A stretch of 64,000 nucleotides of DNA from Melitaea cinxia (GCF_905220565.1 NC_059408.1:8494508-8558507), one strand, 5' to 3'; shown: positions 1 to 11,082, counted from the stretch's first letter. Numbers and translations: made by a program. The notes: generated by a model from the sequence alone, not told the origin.

Positions 1-749
1 TTTTATCAATTTCGGAATACTCTGTAAAAAGCTATGCATGGTCAAACATAAATAAATATAGGTACGTAGCGACTTTAGAACCTCCTCTGTTTTTTTTCAT
101 CGGTAAAAAATTGCTTAGCTGTTATCTTGACATTACTGAGGAGCAGATTATTAAATTTGGTCGAATCTATGTACCTATGCGATTCGTATTTGGACTTCGC
201 AAATAGAATCATATTTCTGAATTGCGTAAAAAACTCAAGTGGCCCCACTAGCGTAGCATTCCTTGGAACCCCGGGAACCTTGGGACCCTGTATCAAAATT
301 AGTGGGGGGCAGGCAAATGATGGGTAAAGATTTCTCACAAAAAATGCTTGCATTGAATTAAAATAAATATTTATTGATTATAAGTTATAACTTCCTCCTA
401 GAATAGACAATAGTGAATGTAGTCTGCTGTAGCTGTTCCTGTTCCATCGAAATCCTCAGGTAATTTTTTATCAGTTTTAGTTTTGAAAAACATCAAGTTA
501 ATACCTCCGGAAAATTGGATGCAAGGCTATTGAATTTTATCAGTAATAATTCCATGAGTTCTTTAATGGAATGAATGTTTTGAATTTCGGATTTTAAGCT
601 AATTTAAAGAGCTTGTAGTTCCAAGCTGGAGAGTTATTAGCCTTGACCTGCAGCAATAGATGCGGGGGATCGTTCGCTTCAGCCTGTGAGGCCAATACTA
701 TTAGTGAATTCCTATGAATCTTCCGCATCTATATGGGGGATTCACAGGC
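1..749. other. unassigned stretch, no gene seen
   Basis: The only open frames (75-353 minus, 127-327 plus) overlap each other and resemble no protein. A GC-rich patch at 238-322 (CCCCGGGAACCTTGGGACCC, TTAGTGGGGGGCAGGCAAAT) has the look of repeat-derived sequence. Confidence 0.35.
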
Positions 750-1336
750 GCATAACCTGAAGTAGAGATTCAACGCTGCCTCCAGGTCTTACAGGTAGTA
801 AATCACTAGGGCAAAGTTCAAACACAGCAGAATGGCGAGAGACTATTGGGCTTTCCAAATGGAACCCGTGCCTTTTATTTCTTACAAAAGCTGTCGAAGG
901 TAACTTTTTTTAGTCTACACTTCCATCATTGCGCGAACCTGAAGGCTCTCTGGCACATTATGCGAAAAAGTAAGCGAAAATTCTTTGCACTCTCTTTGCG
1001 TCGAATTCAACTCTTGACGATGAGGGAAAAGCACCATCGAGCATTCCACGGTGCGAGCACGCGATGCGTAATGTGCACTATGAGCAGTATCGTTTGTCGT
1101 GTTGTGCATTCTTTCGATGTCAAGAAGTCTAGTGGTGCTAATTATATCCACCAGTGGTTTGCAATTAATGTGCGAGCTTCGTGCGCATTCTTTCCGCGGA
1201 CATTCAAAGTGTTAAAATTTGGGGGTTTCCAAGCGTCTAGTGTCTACATCTTTTCTCTAAAGGTCATGGGCGACGGTAGCCGTTATAAATCAGATGGCTT
1301 CATCTGCTTGTGTGCCCCATTCTTATATAAAAAAGA
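750..1336 (+). repeat. probable LINE-derived interspersed repeat, 3' end
   Basis: The 3' part, AAGGTCATGGGCGACGGTAG ... CCCATTCTTATATAAAAAAG, resembles the common 3' end of lepidopteran non-LTR elements (GGCGGTGATCACTTACCATCAGG...TTGCC followed by A-rich tail). The upstream part is GC-richer than its surroundings and includes a 164-codon open frame (846-1340) that resembles no protein and is probably accidental. The left boundary is uncertain. Confidence 0.4.
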
Positions 1337-1625
1337 TTAATTCATTGTTCATAATAATTAACTGAATCCCGAAATAAACGATACAGAATGTTATCAACAA
1401 TTGGGCGCACGCTTGACTCGGATAAAAGGGGACTGCTTTTCAGACTTCAGTCATTTCTGAAGTTAAAACTCTATAGGTATATATGACAGTTTTTTTATTC
1501 TTTTTTCCAGGAAGCACAAGATTAAGTGACGTTGTGGATAACATTTTACTAATTTTTGCTTACACACCTTAGGGGCCCTGTAAATAGGGGGCCCCGTATC
1601 ATTGATACGGCTGATACGGCAGTAG

Positions 1626-1877
1626 TTACGCCCTGAGTGGCACCCAATTCCCTACTTCGGGAATACGTATATTCTAAACTTACTTTACTCTATTCTTTTT
1701 AACCCTGTTGTACCTGCTTATCTAAAACGACGATTTAAATTTCTTAGTGATTCCAATGAACGCAGTTTTCGTTCTGAGGAAAGCTTACTTCTTGAATTTC
1801 CCTCTCACTCCTCTTTCGTTTATACTAAATCTTTCACTGTTCAAGCTTGTCGACTTAGGAATTCTATAGACGTTTAA
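1626..1877 (+). pseudogene. LINE reverse-transcriptase C-terminal remnant
   Basis: An open frame of 84 codons (TAG at 1623-1625 before, TAA at 1875-1877 after) reads YILNLLYSILFNPVVPAYLK, then RRFKFLSDSNERSFRSEESL, then FPSHSSFVYTKSFTVQACRL, RNSIDV. This matches the C-terminal end of ORF2 polyproteins of non-LTR retrotransposons, where the conserved ending is of the type R-x-F-L-S...RS...P-H-S-S-F-x-Y...S-F-T-V-Q-A-x-R-L-W-N-S-L-P. No polymerase motif (YADD) is present upstream, so it is a 5'-truncated copy. It ends 16 bases before the fold-back repeat at 1893. Confidence 0.72.
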
Positions 1878-1892
1878 AATCGGTTTCTATTT

Positions 1893-2450
1893 TTAATCGA
1901 CTTCCAAAAAAGGAGGAAGCTCTCAATTTAACTGTATTTTTATGTATGTTACTTCAGAACTTTTGACTGAGTGGACCGATTTCTACAAATTTTTTTTAAT
2001 CGAAAGGTGGTGTGTGTCATTTGGTCTCACTTGAGTTTATTTGAGATCTAACAACAACTTTTCGAGTAATATAAATAATACGTTTTTACTTGACTATTTT
2101 CGTCGACCTACGTTGTATTATACCGCATAACTTTTTACTAGGTGTACCGATTTTGATGATTTTTAATTTAATCGAAAGCTGATGTTTATCGTGTAGTCAT
2201 ATTTAAATTTCATCGAGATCTGATAACAAATTTTTGAGTAATCTTTAATAACGCGTATTTACTTGACTATATTTTCGTCTACCTTTGTTGTATTACATGT
2301 CGATGTAATTGAAGTCGGCTTTTTTTCCTTTGCGTACAAGTCGAACTCGGTCCACCCACTCAAAAGTTCTGAAGTTACATATATACAAAAAAAAGAAAAG
2401 AAAAATACAGTCGAATTAAGAACCTCCTCCTTTTTTGGAAGTCGGTTAAA
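1893..2450. repeat. fold-back copy of the ACCGACTTC-family repeat
   Basis: Both ends carry the same terminal sequence in opposite orientation: ATCGACTTCCAAAAAAGGAG at 1896 and its complement, CCTCCTTTTTTGGAAGTCGG, ending at 2446. Each is followed inward by an ACTGTATTTTT / AGAACTTTTGA block, so the arms pair over about 85 bases. Between them are two tandem modules of about 160 bases (shared words GAGATCTRAYAACAA, TTTACTTGACTAT, TTTTCGTCKACCT) and an internal terminus (GATGTAATTGAAGTCGGC, near 2300). It appears to be one element joined to an inverted fragment of another. Confidence 0.65.
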
Positions 2451-3848
2451 AATCAATCTGATACGTATTATTATTTTCTGTTGGTGTTCAATAAAGTGTA
2501 TTGTTATGTTATGTCATGTTAATCAACCACTCTTTAAAAAAATTCAATCGATTACGTAATTTGCCTAACTAAAAAAACATAAATAAAATAATAATTGAAA
2601 AAGTCGCCTTCATGATTTTTGTAAGTGTACAGTACATAATGTTTGAAATTGGTGTGATTTATTTAGCTATCTTTGTGTAATTATTGAATTTTTATCTTGT
2701 TCCAGCTTTTTCAATTGACTTTCTAATAGTTGTTCTTCACGCAGGCGGCTTTTCTTGTTTTTTTTTTTTTTTAATTATAATATTATTTTTAACCATTGTT
2801 ATATCGCCGCAATTATATGTTAATTAATATATATAACCTATACCTATGTATTAATAACTGCGACAAACATGAGACATTACAAATTATATAGGTACTAAGG
2901 CAAACATTTTATACTGTGTATGTACTACATTACATATATATACTATACTTACACTTATACTATGTACTACATGTATACACTATAATTATGTATGTATTTC
3001 ATTACCCATTCTTACACACACCTCAACCATGTAATTACATACCTAATTCATAAATAAAGTACCTAAGTATTTCGATAATTACCCACAAAAATATAGACAT
3101 GTATCAAGTCACAAAGAGTATCCAAGTCAAAATAATAAAACATAATAATAAGTAGTTTACGAAATTCAATAATAGTAAGCCGAGTCACAGCAATACGATG
3201 CAGAACAAATTCAATAAAACAAGCCAAATTCAGAAAAATAGCACTATGCGCTATATGTACTCGTAGTCAATCACAAACGAAAGATGCGAATACTAAAATA
3301 TCGTCAACAATTAATAGCTGAATAGCCGGCGCACGCACATTAACAACACGACAGTCACACATAGAAAAAACGGGGCGGAGATGGCGCGGGGCGCGGTAGC
3401 GGCATGCAGCGCGACAGAAACATTTTATTCAAATACCTATTTTTGAAAAGTCTCTTCGGTACCCTTTCCTCTTAAGTGATTTTTTTTACAGTTACTCGAG
3501 TATTTAATTTATTTTTTGCATATAGTAACATAATATAAAAGAAAATAATTAAATACTCGTGTATAATATAATATATATACTAATATAACTAGCAACTTCA
3601 ATTTTAGAAAATTATTACTATATTACATTTATAAAAAAAGTTACAATTCAAATGACTACAACATTTAAGCTACAACAAAAGTTTGCCAGAGGTTTTGAAG
3701 AATATTTTTAGTACAAGTAACTAAAAATTTTATTTTTGTAATAAAAAAAAACTGTTATTGTAACATTGTTATAGAGACATCGATTTTACTTATTTGTATA
3801 GATGAGAAAGAGTAATCTTAAGTACTGATATTATTTCAATTTTTTTAC
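2451..3848. other. AT-rich non-coding stretch, no gene seen
   Basis: This lies downstream of the last visible exon and is presumably intron. It contains an ATA/TATGTAC-rich low-complexity block (2830-3010), a GC-rich patch (3355-3415: GGGGCGGAGATGGCGCGGGG) of unknown origin, and an imperfect inverted pair around 3493-3562 (CTCGAGTATTTAATT / AATTAAATACTCGTG). I found no acceptor and frame that would continue the gene from phase 2. Confidence 0.5.
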
Positions 3849-3970
3849 CTTTTTAATCCTTGGTTCTTCTTCCTTAATTCGAAGACTAAGCCACATGGAT
3901 TGTTTTTAGCATTTACGTGTTCCAAATCAAAACCGTCTTCGTTCGAAAGTGTTTGTCTTATTCGCGACAT
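3849..3970 (-). CDS. ARHGAP20: ARHGAP20-like RhoGAP, coding exon 6: RA C-terminus (last exon in window)
   Basis: This 122-base exon starts in phase 0 after ATTTTGCAG and ends in phase 2 at AAAAG|GTAAAA. It encodes residues 378-417, starting MSRIRQTLSNED and ending CGLVFELRKKNQGLK; the CGLVFELRKK strand parallels the CQFILKP-type strand that closes the RA domain in vertebrate ARHGAP20. The split codon needs a further exon, which I could not find between 1 and 3848. The RhoGAP domain, with its catalytic arginine finger, must therefore lie beyond the left edge, and the gene is partial in this window. The internal ATG at its start is not needed as an initiator. Confidence 0.87.
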
Positions 3971-3998
3971 CTGCAAAATATATAATTAGTTTAAGTAT

Positions 3999-4039
3999 AG
4001 AGAATAAATACTTTACTTTAATACGAGTATTTATTCTCT
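3999..4039. repeat. perfect 14-bp hairpin beside a splice acceptor
   Basis: AGAGAATAAATACT (3999-4012) and AGTATTTATTCTCT (4026-4039) are perfect complements with a 13-base loop. The hairpin lies 29 bases upstream of the exon at 3849-3970 on the gene's strand, in the branch-point region, and abuts the SINE that starts at 4040. Confidence 0.7.
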
Positions 4040-4345
4040 TCAGCCTGTAATATCCCACTGCTGGGCATAGGCCTCTTTTCCAATGCAGAAGAAGAATCAG
4101 AGCTTAATTTTCCACCACGCTGCTCCAATGCCGGTTGGCGGATATATTCCCTACTATGAGTAACGATCGCTATCAGGTGTACATGATAACAACCGGGACT
4201 GACGGCTTAACGTGCTCTCCGAGGTACGGTGAGGAGACCCACAAGGACTGCAAAAACACCCAAACCACGGCAAATATCTGCATGGTCAATACAAATGTTT
4301 GTCATGTGCAGGGATCGAACCCAAAACCAGTGTTGCGGTAACGCG
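4040..4345 (-). mobile_element. tRNA-derived SINE
   Basis: On the minus strand it begins with a tRNA-like B box (GGTTTTGGGTTCGATCCCTG, at about 4310-4330) and continues through GGAGAGCACGTTAAGCCGTC and TTGGAGCAGCGTGG to a 3' tail GAGGCCTATGCCCAGCAGTG / GGATATTACAGGCTGAAG. The tail is shared with LINE-like copies at 5257, 6363 and 60036, as expected for a SINE that borrows the machinery of a partner LINE. It sits in the intron between coding exons 5 and 6, same orientation as the gene. Confidence 0.75.
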
Positions 4346-4361
4346 TTGTATTTATTATATA

Positions 4362-4525
4362 CTAGCTGCCGAACAGACTTCGTTCTATAAAAAGTTAATA
4401 GCATTTATTTATTTTTTTTACTAATTAAACCTTCCGTGGGCCTTTAGGAACATACAAAAAATAAATTAGCAGAATTGGTCGAGCCATTTTCGAGTTATGC
4501 GCTTAACAACATTCATTTTTATTTA
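4362..4525 (-). mobile_element. Helitron-like fragment (CTAG end at 4362)
   Basis: On the minus strand it reads AAAAATGAATGTTGTTAAGC, GCTCGACCAATTCTGC, TATGTTCCTAAAGGCCCACG and ends GAACGAAGTCTGTTCGGCAG + CTAG. The same element, opposite in orientation, is at 59578-59746. The CTRR end preceded by a short GC-rich palindrome is the usual 3' signature of Helitrons. Confidence 0.6.
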
Positions 4526-4989
4526 TTTAAGATGTCACATAGGATTTCCCATTCGTAATATGTCTATCTACATGTTAATTGCTTCATGCATTTTGTTTAA
4601 AAATAACGTACTTTCTACCGAAATATGACTTTCCAAAAAACATATATACGCTGTACAATCAACTCCTGAGAAAAATATTGTGATTCTCAATCCAACGGTT
4701 TGAATGAGCATTGTCTATTATTAAAGCAATCGTGCAATGTTACCAAATAGCTTTCAAACAAGAATAAAACTAACTTTTCAGAGTATGTTTCATTTAAAAT
4801 TAACTACAGACAATGAATTTTATATTTGTTTAAAAATCTATTTTGTAACTTAAAAGTCAATTAATATCTGCTTACAACGATCTATACTAAATTCCAAGAA
4901 TATTATTCGATGCTATAAAATGTATCCTTTGGACGGACATCGATATCGAAAATACATCATAAAAATTAAAAAGGCGTTTAATCAATCAC

Positions 4990-5205
4990 CTGAACAGCAT
5001 GGGGGCGCTCTATGCCCTGCAGTGGGGTGGGCGGTGCATCTCTACCGGCTCGTACACAGAGTGTAAAGTCACTCGCCGCCCCCCACCTCCCTTCATCCCC
5101 TTCGGCCTCTACCTCCTGCTCTCCTTCCCCATTTTGTAGCACATGTAAAGCTTGACGGACAACGCAACGAGCATTCATTTCAGGACTTATTGATACTGTT
5201 TTACA
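4990..5205 (-). CDS. ARHGAP20: ARHGAP20-like RhoGAP, coding exon 5: Ras-association domain
   Basis: The exon encodes residues 306 to 377, phase 0 at both ends, between CCTTTTCAG and CAG|GTGATT. It carries the core of an RA domain: a strand KTVSISPEMNARCVVRQALH (306 on), an acidic Glu/Gly-rich insertion (about residues 331-345), then DFTLCVRAGRDAPPTPLQGI and ERPHAVQ. The DFxLxVxxGRDxPxxPLxGxExP pattern is typical of the ARHGAP20 RA domain, which in mammals binds Rap1-GTP and thereby activates the RhoGAP activity. The acidic insertion seems longer than in vertebrates. Rap binding here is inferred from family membership. Confidence 0.9.
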
Positions 5206-5256
5206 CTGAAAAGGAAAAATTTTAATGAATATTTTGTGAGATTATTTTGTGAGATC

Positions 5257-5405
5257 GCGTCTTCGGTGCGACAAAGCCAGTCCTGCGGTCACCAACCCGC
5301 CTGCCCAGTGTGGTGACTATGGGCAAAACACATGAGTTCATGTTATTTTTGGCGTAAACTTGTGGAGGCCTATGTCCAGTAGTGGACTGTATAGGCTGTA
5401 ATGAT
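5257..5405 (+). mobile_element. SINE fragment, 3' half
   Basis: GCGTCTTCGGTGCGACAAAG, GTCACCAACCCGCCTGCCCA and GTGGAGGCCTATGTCCAGTA match, in reverse orientation, the 3' half of the nearly complete copy at 60036-60358. The 5' half is missing. It lies in the intron between coding exons 4 and 5. Confidence 0.75.
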
Positions 5406-5771
5406 TGTGAGATTAGTGTAATTAACAGTCTTAAAGATTATTCAAGTGATGTATTCGTATTGTTAACTGTCGTTAGAAAGTTCATTTAAATTTTTTAAGG
5501 TAAAAGTGTTTTGTTTTGAAACTTTACGTAGTTTGTTAAGCGCTTTTCGCATACTAATCTCAAATACCTCGTTCGATCTGTAAAAACTTTTTTTTTTTAC
5601 CATCGCAAATATATTCACTTCAAAGTACTTCAAGACGTTATTTGAATAACAATAAACTGTCTCAAGATATGTGGATGGGAAAGAGAAGGGAATGAAAGTT
5701 TTAGTTTTACAACATGATACTGTGAATACATACAGTCACAGAGACTTATACAACTTTTACTTAATACTTAC

Positions 5772-5868
5772 GAATTCTATTGAGCTAGCCAGATCCTTAT
5801 AAAAAATCTGAATGTTTGTTGATTTTGGCTCCGACGCTAACTGAACACTTAAGGCATTTTGAATTTTC
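5772..5868 (-). CDS. ARHGAP20: ARHGAP20-like RhoGAP, coding exon 4: PH end to RA start
   Basis: This 97-base exon follows CTTTTTAG and ends GAATTC|GTAAGT. Its first base completes the Arg codon split with exon 3, after which it reads KIQNALSVQLASEPK and then NIQIFYKDLASSIEF. It therefore carries the tail of the PH C-terminal helix and the first beta strand of the Ras-association domain (about residues 293-305). It corresponds to the IFAKDI-type segment that follows the PH domain in vertebrate ARHGAP20. It was too short to stand out as an open frame and was placed by splice sites and phase (2 in, 0 out). Confidence 0.88.
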
Positions 5869-5949
5869 CTAAAAAGAAACAAATTATTTATTAGATATAT
5901 TTTCTCCTCAACAGATTTATAGTTTTAATATCGTTTGGATAAAACATAC

Positions 5950-6305
5950 CTGTGCCAGGTGTCTCTGGCAGCTTGTGTAGGATATGTAGCGAGGTAGTTT
6001 GTGACACCAATGGCAGTTGGCCATCCGATAAGAAACCCTGTATCATCACCTTCGGGCAACGAAAGCCATAGTTCTGCCAGCCTTACACTCTCCTTAAGCT
6101 TAAAGCAGTTTGTGCCTCTAGACTTGCCAACTAGGAGGAGATCGTTGAATAAAAACAGGTGGCGATCTAACGGTGGGGATGTGGAACCAAGTGGACAGAG
6201 CTGCACCGGAGCTTCCATGATGAAGGTGCGCGGTGATAAGGAACTTGTGTTACTGCTGCCAATACTAATGTCCAAACTTGGCCTTTTACGCAGACTCTTT
6301 GATTT
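5950..6305 (-). CDS. ARHGAP20: ARHGAP20-like RhoGAP, coding exon 3: PH domain
   Basis: The exon encodes residues 155 to 272 plus two bases of codon 273. After a basic Ser-rich start (KSKSLRKRPS) comes a pleckstrin-homology domain. The diagnostic strand RHLFLFNDLLLVGK is at about residues 202-215, followed by NCFKLKESVRLAELWL, then GFLIGWPTAIGV, and a C-terminal helix with the invariant Trp (RDTWHR, W271). This order matches the PH domain of vertebrate ARHGAP20/RA-RhoGAP, where it is directly followed by a Ras-association domain, as it is here. PH domains of this kind bind phosphoinositides and keep the protein at membranes. The exon starts after TTATTTCAG in phase 0 and ends in phase 2 at CACAG|GTATG. 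The family assignment is strong; one-to-one orthology is not proven. Confidence 0.92.
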
Positions 6306-6362
6306 CTGAAATAACAAACAAAACATCTTTGTAAACTTGACTTTTTTATAAGTATATTATAA

Positions 6363-6524
6363 AGAAGGAGAAGGAGGCCGATAGGAGGATTCGGTTGGGC
6401 TGGGCGGCGTTTGGCGGGCTCCGTCGAGTCTTCACTTCGAAGATTCCGCAATGCTTGAAGACAAAAGAGGCCTATGTCCAGCAATGGACTGCAATAGGCT
6501 GAGCTGATGATGATGATGATATTA
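6363..6524 (+). mobile_element. LINE/SINE 3' end with TGA-repeat tail
   Basis: GAGGCCTATGTCCAGCAATG / GACTGCAATAGGCTGAGC is followed by (TGA)5 at about 6506-6522, the usual simple-repeat tail of this family. The upstream part (GGTTGGGCTGGGCGGCGTTT ... GTCTTCACTTCGAAGA) is from the end of a non-LTR element. It lies in the intron between coding exons 2 and 3, antisense to the gene. Confidence 0.6.
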
Positions 6525-6839
6525 TAAAACAAGCGTACGGCGCACTAAATGTTAAGTGCCATCTGCATCACCAGAAGTATTGCAAGCGCATTGACGACTC
6601 TACTCCCGACTCTCCCCAAGAGCCGTGGTCACCTTACTTACCACAGGAACACAACACTACTTGAGTACATTATTATTTATTTGTAATCTTTGTAAGACTA
6701 AGTTATTTCCCACACGGGCTGCTTTATATTTTGAGCAGGATATATCTTGTTGTGCCCTTCCTCGATATTAATTTGTCTCAAAATTTGTATACATTTGTGA
6801 TAGTTCAGGGATATCAAATAAATATATTGAAAATGTTAC

Positions 6840-7004
6840 CTGCGCATGATGAGAGGCAAGCGCGGCGGGTGCGTCGGCATCGTGCAGCGCGAGGTAGTCG
6901 TGCGGAAAAAGGTCTTGCACGCGCTCCAAGTCGGAGAGGCGCGCTGCACGGCGTCTCGCGCAGCCGCCGCCCACCAGGCGCTCATACTGCGCTAGACGCT
7001 CGAT
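6840..7004 (-). CDS. ARHGAP20: ARHGAP20-like RhoGAP, coding exon 2 (residues 100-154)
   Basis: This 165-base exon is phase 0 at both ends. It is preceded by TTTGTTTCAG and followed by CAG|GTAACA. It encodes a GC-rich, Arg/Ala-rich segment beginning IERLAQYERLVGGG and ending LASHHAQ, which forms the linker before the PH domain. It has no motif I recognise. It reads straight into the next exon (residue 155, KSKSLRKRPS), whose PH domain is clear, so its membership in the gene is firm. It is also the likely acceptor exon for any alternative first exon in the 43.7 kb intron upstream. Confidence 0.85.
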
Positions 7005-8302
7005 CTGAAACAAATCAAATTAATTATTATTATATCATACAAATTATTTAATTAATTCGAGTAATTTTTGTTCCACAAAAAATAAAATTCTTTAAATACA
7101 TGTATGTATTGTATTACAACATTCATATAATTATTTTTAAATATTTAATTTGTAGTAAATACTACGATTCTGGTTCGTAATTTTTTAAAAAGGTTTTTAA
7201 GAAATTTACAAACACAAAGGAAAGTAATGTCAATAATATACTCGTAAATACACACAATTTACGTCAAGTTTTGATATATTTAAAGTCAAGGCAATTCGCC
7301 AAGTAAGTTGTACTAGGAAATATGTGAATTCCAGGATTACAGCGCTAGCGGCTCAGTTTGATGTATGGTGATATTTCAACTATGCGGCCACCCGAGGCAT
7401 TCGACCATTACTTCAAATTATGAGCCACTACTTACGCTCGCATGATAAATAAATTATGGTAGCTATTTCAACTAAGAGATATAAAGCGATAAGCAGTTGA
7501 ATAAGAAACTTAATTTCCGTTTAGGCTCTATGCTTCATTAGCGAGCGTTATTGTAAGGTAATGATACAAATCTATATTCTAATGGCATACGGAGTCCTGA
7601 GGGAGCCTTGCCGAGCGCACGACGTCCTCTCGAGCGTGTCCGCGACAAAGCCACTGTATTATAAACACGGCGCACACCGTGAGAGTTTTTACTATTCATT
7701 GTATGCACCAACAATTTTAAATAACCTATGGTAGATACTTTGAAAGGTTCCTTACCATTTATACATAAGATATGTGATAATACAAAAATACATTTTTTGT
7801 AATATTTTAGTTTCTGTAATTTTTTTCGCAAAATTTTTTATTTGATCTTCCAACGAATAATAAAAAGCTTTTGTTCGAATACACTAAAAAAATGTATTTA
7901 CAATAAGCAGTTTTTACAAAGCAAACAAAAAAACTATAGAAACAAACAAATTGACAGAATGATGCTCATTGAATCGCGAAATAGCTAACGTTGACCTGTG
8001 ACTAATGAAAGACATCAACGGGTTTACCGACGTCATTATTCCTTCCAAGAACGCTTAACATTCCGCTTATCACCGTCGTAATAAATTATAGTACTCTAAA
8101 GACGATTTGTTATTATTTTGATAATTTCAAATATGTTAGCGAGTATAGATTAGGGTCGTCTTACTCAAATGACTGGATGATAATTTATAGAAAAGTTAAC
8201 GGTTCAAATTGTGTAAGAGTTACTTTTATTGATCTAATATAATGCGGTCTTTAAATTATTTTTTAATTACCCTTTCATGTTAAATAAGTAAATATATATA
8301 AG

Positions 8303-8469
8303 AGTATATAATATATGTTTGTCTGTATGTCCTTTATAGGATCGTAAACTATGCATTTGATCATATCATGATCTTCAGCAAACTGTTGTGCATGAGGCCA
8401 CAAAGGTTTCTGAGTTGGTACGACCAAAAAAAAATTTAGCAACTAGCAACGAGCGCAGGGTACAGCTAG
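8303..8469 (+). mobile_element. Helitron-like fragment ending CTAG at 8466-8469
   Basis: GTTTGTCTGTATGTCCTTTA, ATCGTAAACTATGCATTTGA and a GAGCGCAGGGTACAGCTAG end are typical of short non-autonomous Helitron-like repeats in Lepidoptera. No coding capacity. Confidence 0.55.
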
Positions 8470-10501
8470 TTCGTTAAAAAATTGAAAAAATATTTTTTTA
8501 AGGAATTTATGATTAGAATATTTTAAGACTGTAAGCCGAACTATAACCAAACAATCAAAAATCTTCTATTTTAAACAACCTTCTCACCTCACCATTTTTT
8601 CCAAATGATTGACTTTTGACAGCTTGCAAAAAGTTAAAAGCGTTATTAATGCTAAGGATAAAGTGGGGCGCATGACATGTTGTTATTGTGTTGTAAATAA
8701 TTATACACATGTAATGTCTCATTGTGAATATAAGAAACTCTATTACGTTTTTTATAAGGTTTAAAATATAATTTCGACCGTCTATTTGTCGTGTCGCCTA
8801 CTGTATGACCGCGGTCAGTCGTTGAACGTCTTATGCGAACGGACAAGCCCGTTACATGATCCAATTTGTGGCGATTACATCAACGTGTGATAAGTATGTT
8901 ATTTTTTTGATAGCGACTAATTTTCGATCATTATCAATATAGTACTATGTTTGCTTCTGATATATTATGATTGCCTCATAGCTTTAGCGTCTTCTGAAGC
9001 GTGTATACAATGAAATAACATTTATTTTAATTTTTTACGCCAACGTTTTATAATAATGTCGATCAAACATGTTATAAAATTTGCATTAAATTTAAAAATA
9101 TTGTAATTTATGTTTTGTTGCAAATTTTTGAAGGAAAAGAATTTTTAAAAACAGGAACATTTGTATCGTAAAAAATATAAAAATTCCAAAGCGATGAAAG
9201 TTACAACGGTATGATGTTTTTATCTCTTTTAATCCACCTTAAAGAGAAGTGATAAGTACCTACTTATTTTGTTTTAACAACAATAACTTGAAAGATGAAA
9301 ACTAAAGCCGATAAACAAAGCTTGGTCTCTGATAAAGAATAAGTATTGTATTGTAAGCTAAATATATTTTTGATTAGGTTTGTTTACTCCCTAATCGGCG
9401 CCTGAATCTATTTAAGTACCAAGAATTCGGAGCGTCACAAATAAGCACGTAAAGCTTATCTCGGACGTAACACAAAACTGCACTTTCTAAGTCAAATGTT
9501 TACTTCAGAGTAAGATGAGACGGTAACGTTAGTTTTTAGATAACGAGCCTTCAGTCCTAATGTACAGAAAATAAATGCTCGTCCGCTTTCTGAGTCTTCC
9601 CTCGCGACCGTTTTTCTTACATAAATTAGACCGACGTGTCCTTTAAGTTTTTTTTTTAATTAATATCCAAAAACTGCAATAATACATGTATGAAATACTG
9701 ACCATAAAAGACAATCAGAAAATATTACGTAACCTATTTCTGAATAAATCATTAGAAACTGCGTCAAACGTAACATAATTATGGTTATCTAGGCGTATCA
9801 ACATTCTGGTATTCTGATTTAATGGCAAAACTTTCAATGTTAGAATTCTGAGAATGTTATTAGAAAAGTTTCCATAAATGATTCAGTTTAATGGAATCTG
9901 CAACTTATTACCAGCAAGTTTAACTTGATAATAAAATAATTTATTTAAGACTAGCTCTGTTACTTTTCACTTTCTTACACGTAACGCGCTTTTAAACCCG
10001 TCCTTCAAGGTACACCATCTAATAAACCTATTTGGATTTGTTAACAATACTGTATGATATTGCATATAGGTGTGGAAAGTTGACGAGTTCTGAGACATCA
10101 CGTAACGATCGTTTTTTTTTTTTTAAAGCAAAAATAATGTTTGTTTATTATGCAACAATGCTTTGTCATCCTAAATAATATAATGAATCTACTAATGGGT
10201 TTTTAAGTATCCCATTATTCCTAATTACTACGCGGAATTAATCCTTTTATTGCGATAAAATTTTGACAGACAATTTTAAAAATCAATCTACCATGTTTTG
10301 TGTTTATATTACTTCGTTGAAATACGTGTACAGTTGACCGAAGTCGCGAGAAGTCAATAAAATAAAAATGGCAATTACACTAAAGTTATAGCTTTAACTA
10401 CATTTTAATGTTTAATGATTATTAACAGTAAGCAATTCAAAGTGAACTCTGAGTGAGCTTAACTGTTACAGGTACGCAGAAAGCAATAATTAGGGCGTGA
10501 T

Positions 10502-10554
10502 TCACTTGGAATGTAAGAAGCCCGCCGGCGACTGGCGTCGAATTCGAACACGGC
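10502..10554 (-). CDS. coding-like block C (possible 3' end of the nested gene)
   Basis: A GC-rich patch follows an acceptor-like CCTTCGTAG. Spliced in phase 1 from block B it completes a Gly codon and reads RVRIRRQSPAGFLHSK before a TGA at 10502-10504. The phase agreement and the abrupt rise in GC are the only support; a match by chance has a probability of about one in three. It could equally be unrelated sequence. Confidence 0.22.
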
Positions 10555-10756
10555 CTACGAAGGAATTCAGCAACATTGACTAAATAAGATTATTACGAGA
10601 ATAAAAAAGGTTTTATTAAAATAAGTTTTAAGTTTAAAGACATAAACCTAATTATGTGTTGTATGCTACAACAAGCACAAATTCGTAGAAGCACAGAAAT
10701 GTACTACAACTGAATATATATATTTTATAAGGCGGAAAGAAATTTTAAATTTTTAC

Positions 10757-10884
10757 CGAAATGACATCGCAAAAGGTCAGAACACAACGGGTCGCTGCGG
10801 CATATATTTTCGCCATTGTTGTTGATACCATTGAACTGTAAACTTGCCAATTCATCTCCGGTGAAAACAAGCCTCATGCGATAT
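10757..10884 (-). CDS. coding-like block B of a possible nested gene
   Basis: This 128-base block lies between an acceptor AATAATCAG and a donor TTTCG|GTAAAA. It reads YRMRLVFTGDELASLQFNG, then INNNGENICRSDPLCSDLLR, then CHF, with codon use and GC content unlike the flanking DNA. Three cysteines (two in C-x5-C, the third six residues on, CSDLLRC) suggest an extracellular disulfide-bonded segment. No family is recognised. It ends in phase 1, matching block C. The junction from block A (phase 2, TG|A) would create a stop, so either an exon between them is missing or the locus is a pseudogene. Confidence 0.33.
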
Positions 10885-11082
10885 CTGATTATTATTTTTA
10901 TAGAACATTTGCCTTTCAAAACACTACTTTACTATAAAATAATTTTCCAAATATTTGCAATACAGCTAATTTATTCAGAAATTATTGTCCTTATAAAGAA
11001 ATATTTTAATTACAAAAATATACGTCAACTGTCAAATGCAAATGTACCTATATCAAGAAAATTAATAGTCATAAGTAATTAC

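Noticed and set aside
846..1340. Longest open frame of the window (164 codons, plus strand)
   Set aside because: Composition is irregular, no domain is visible, and its 3' end lies in a LINE-type tail. Treated as repeat sequence.
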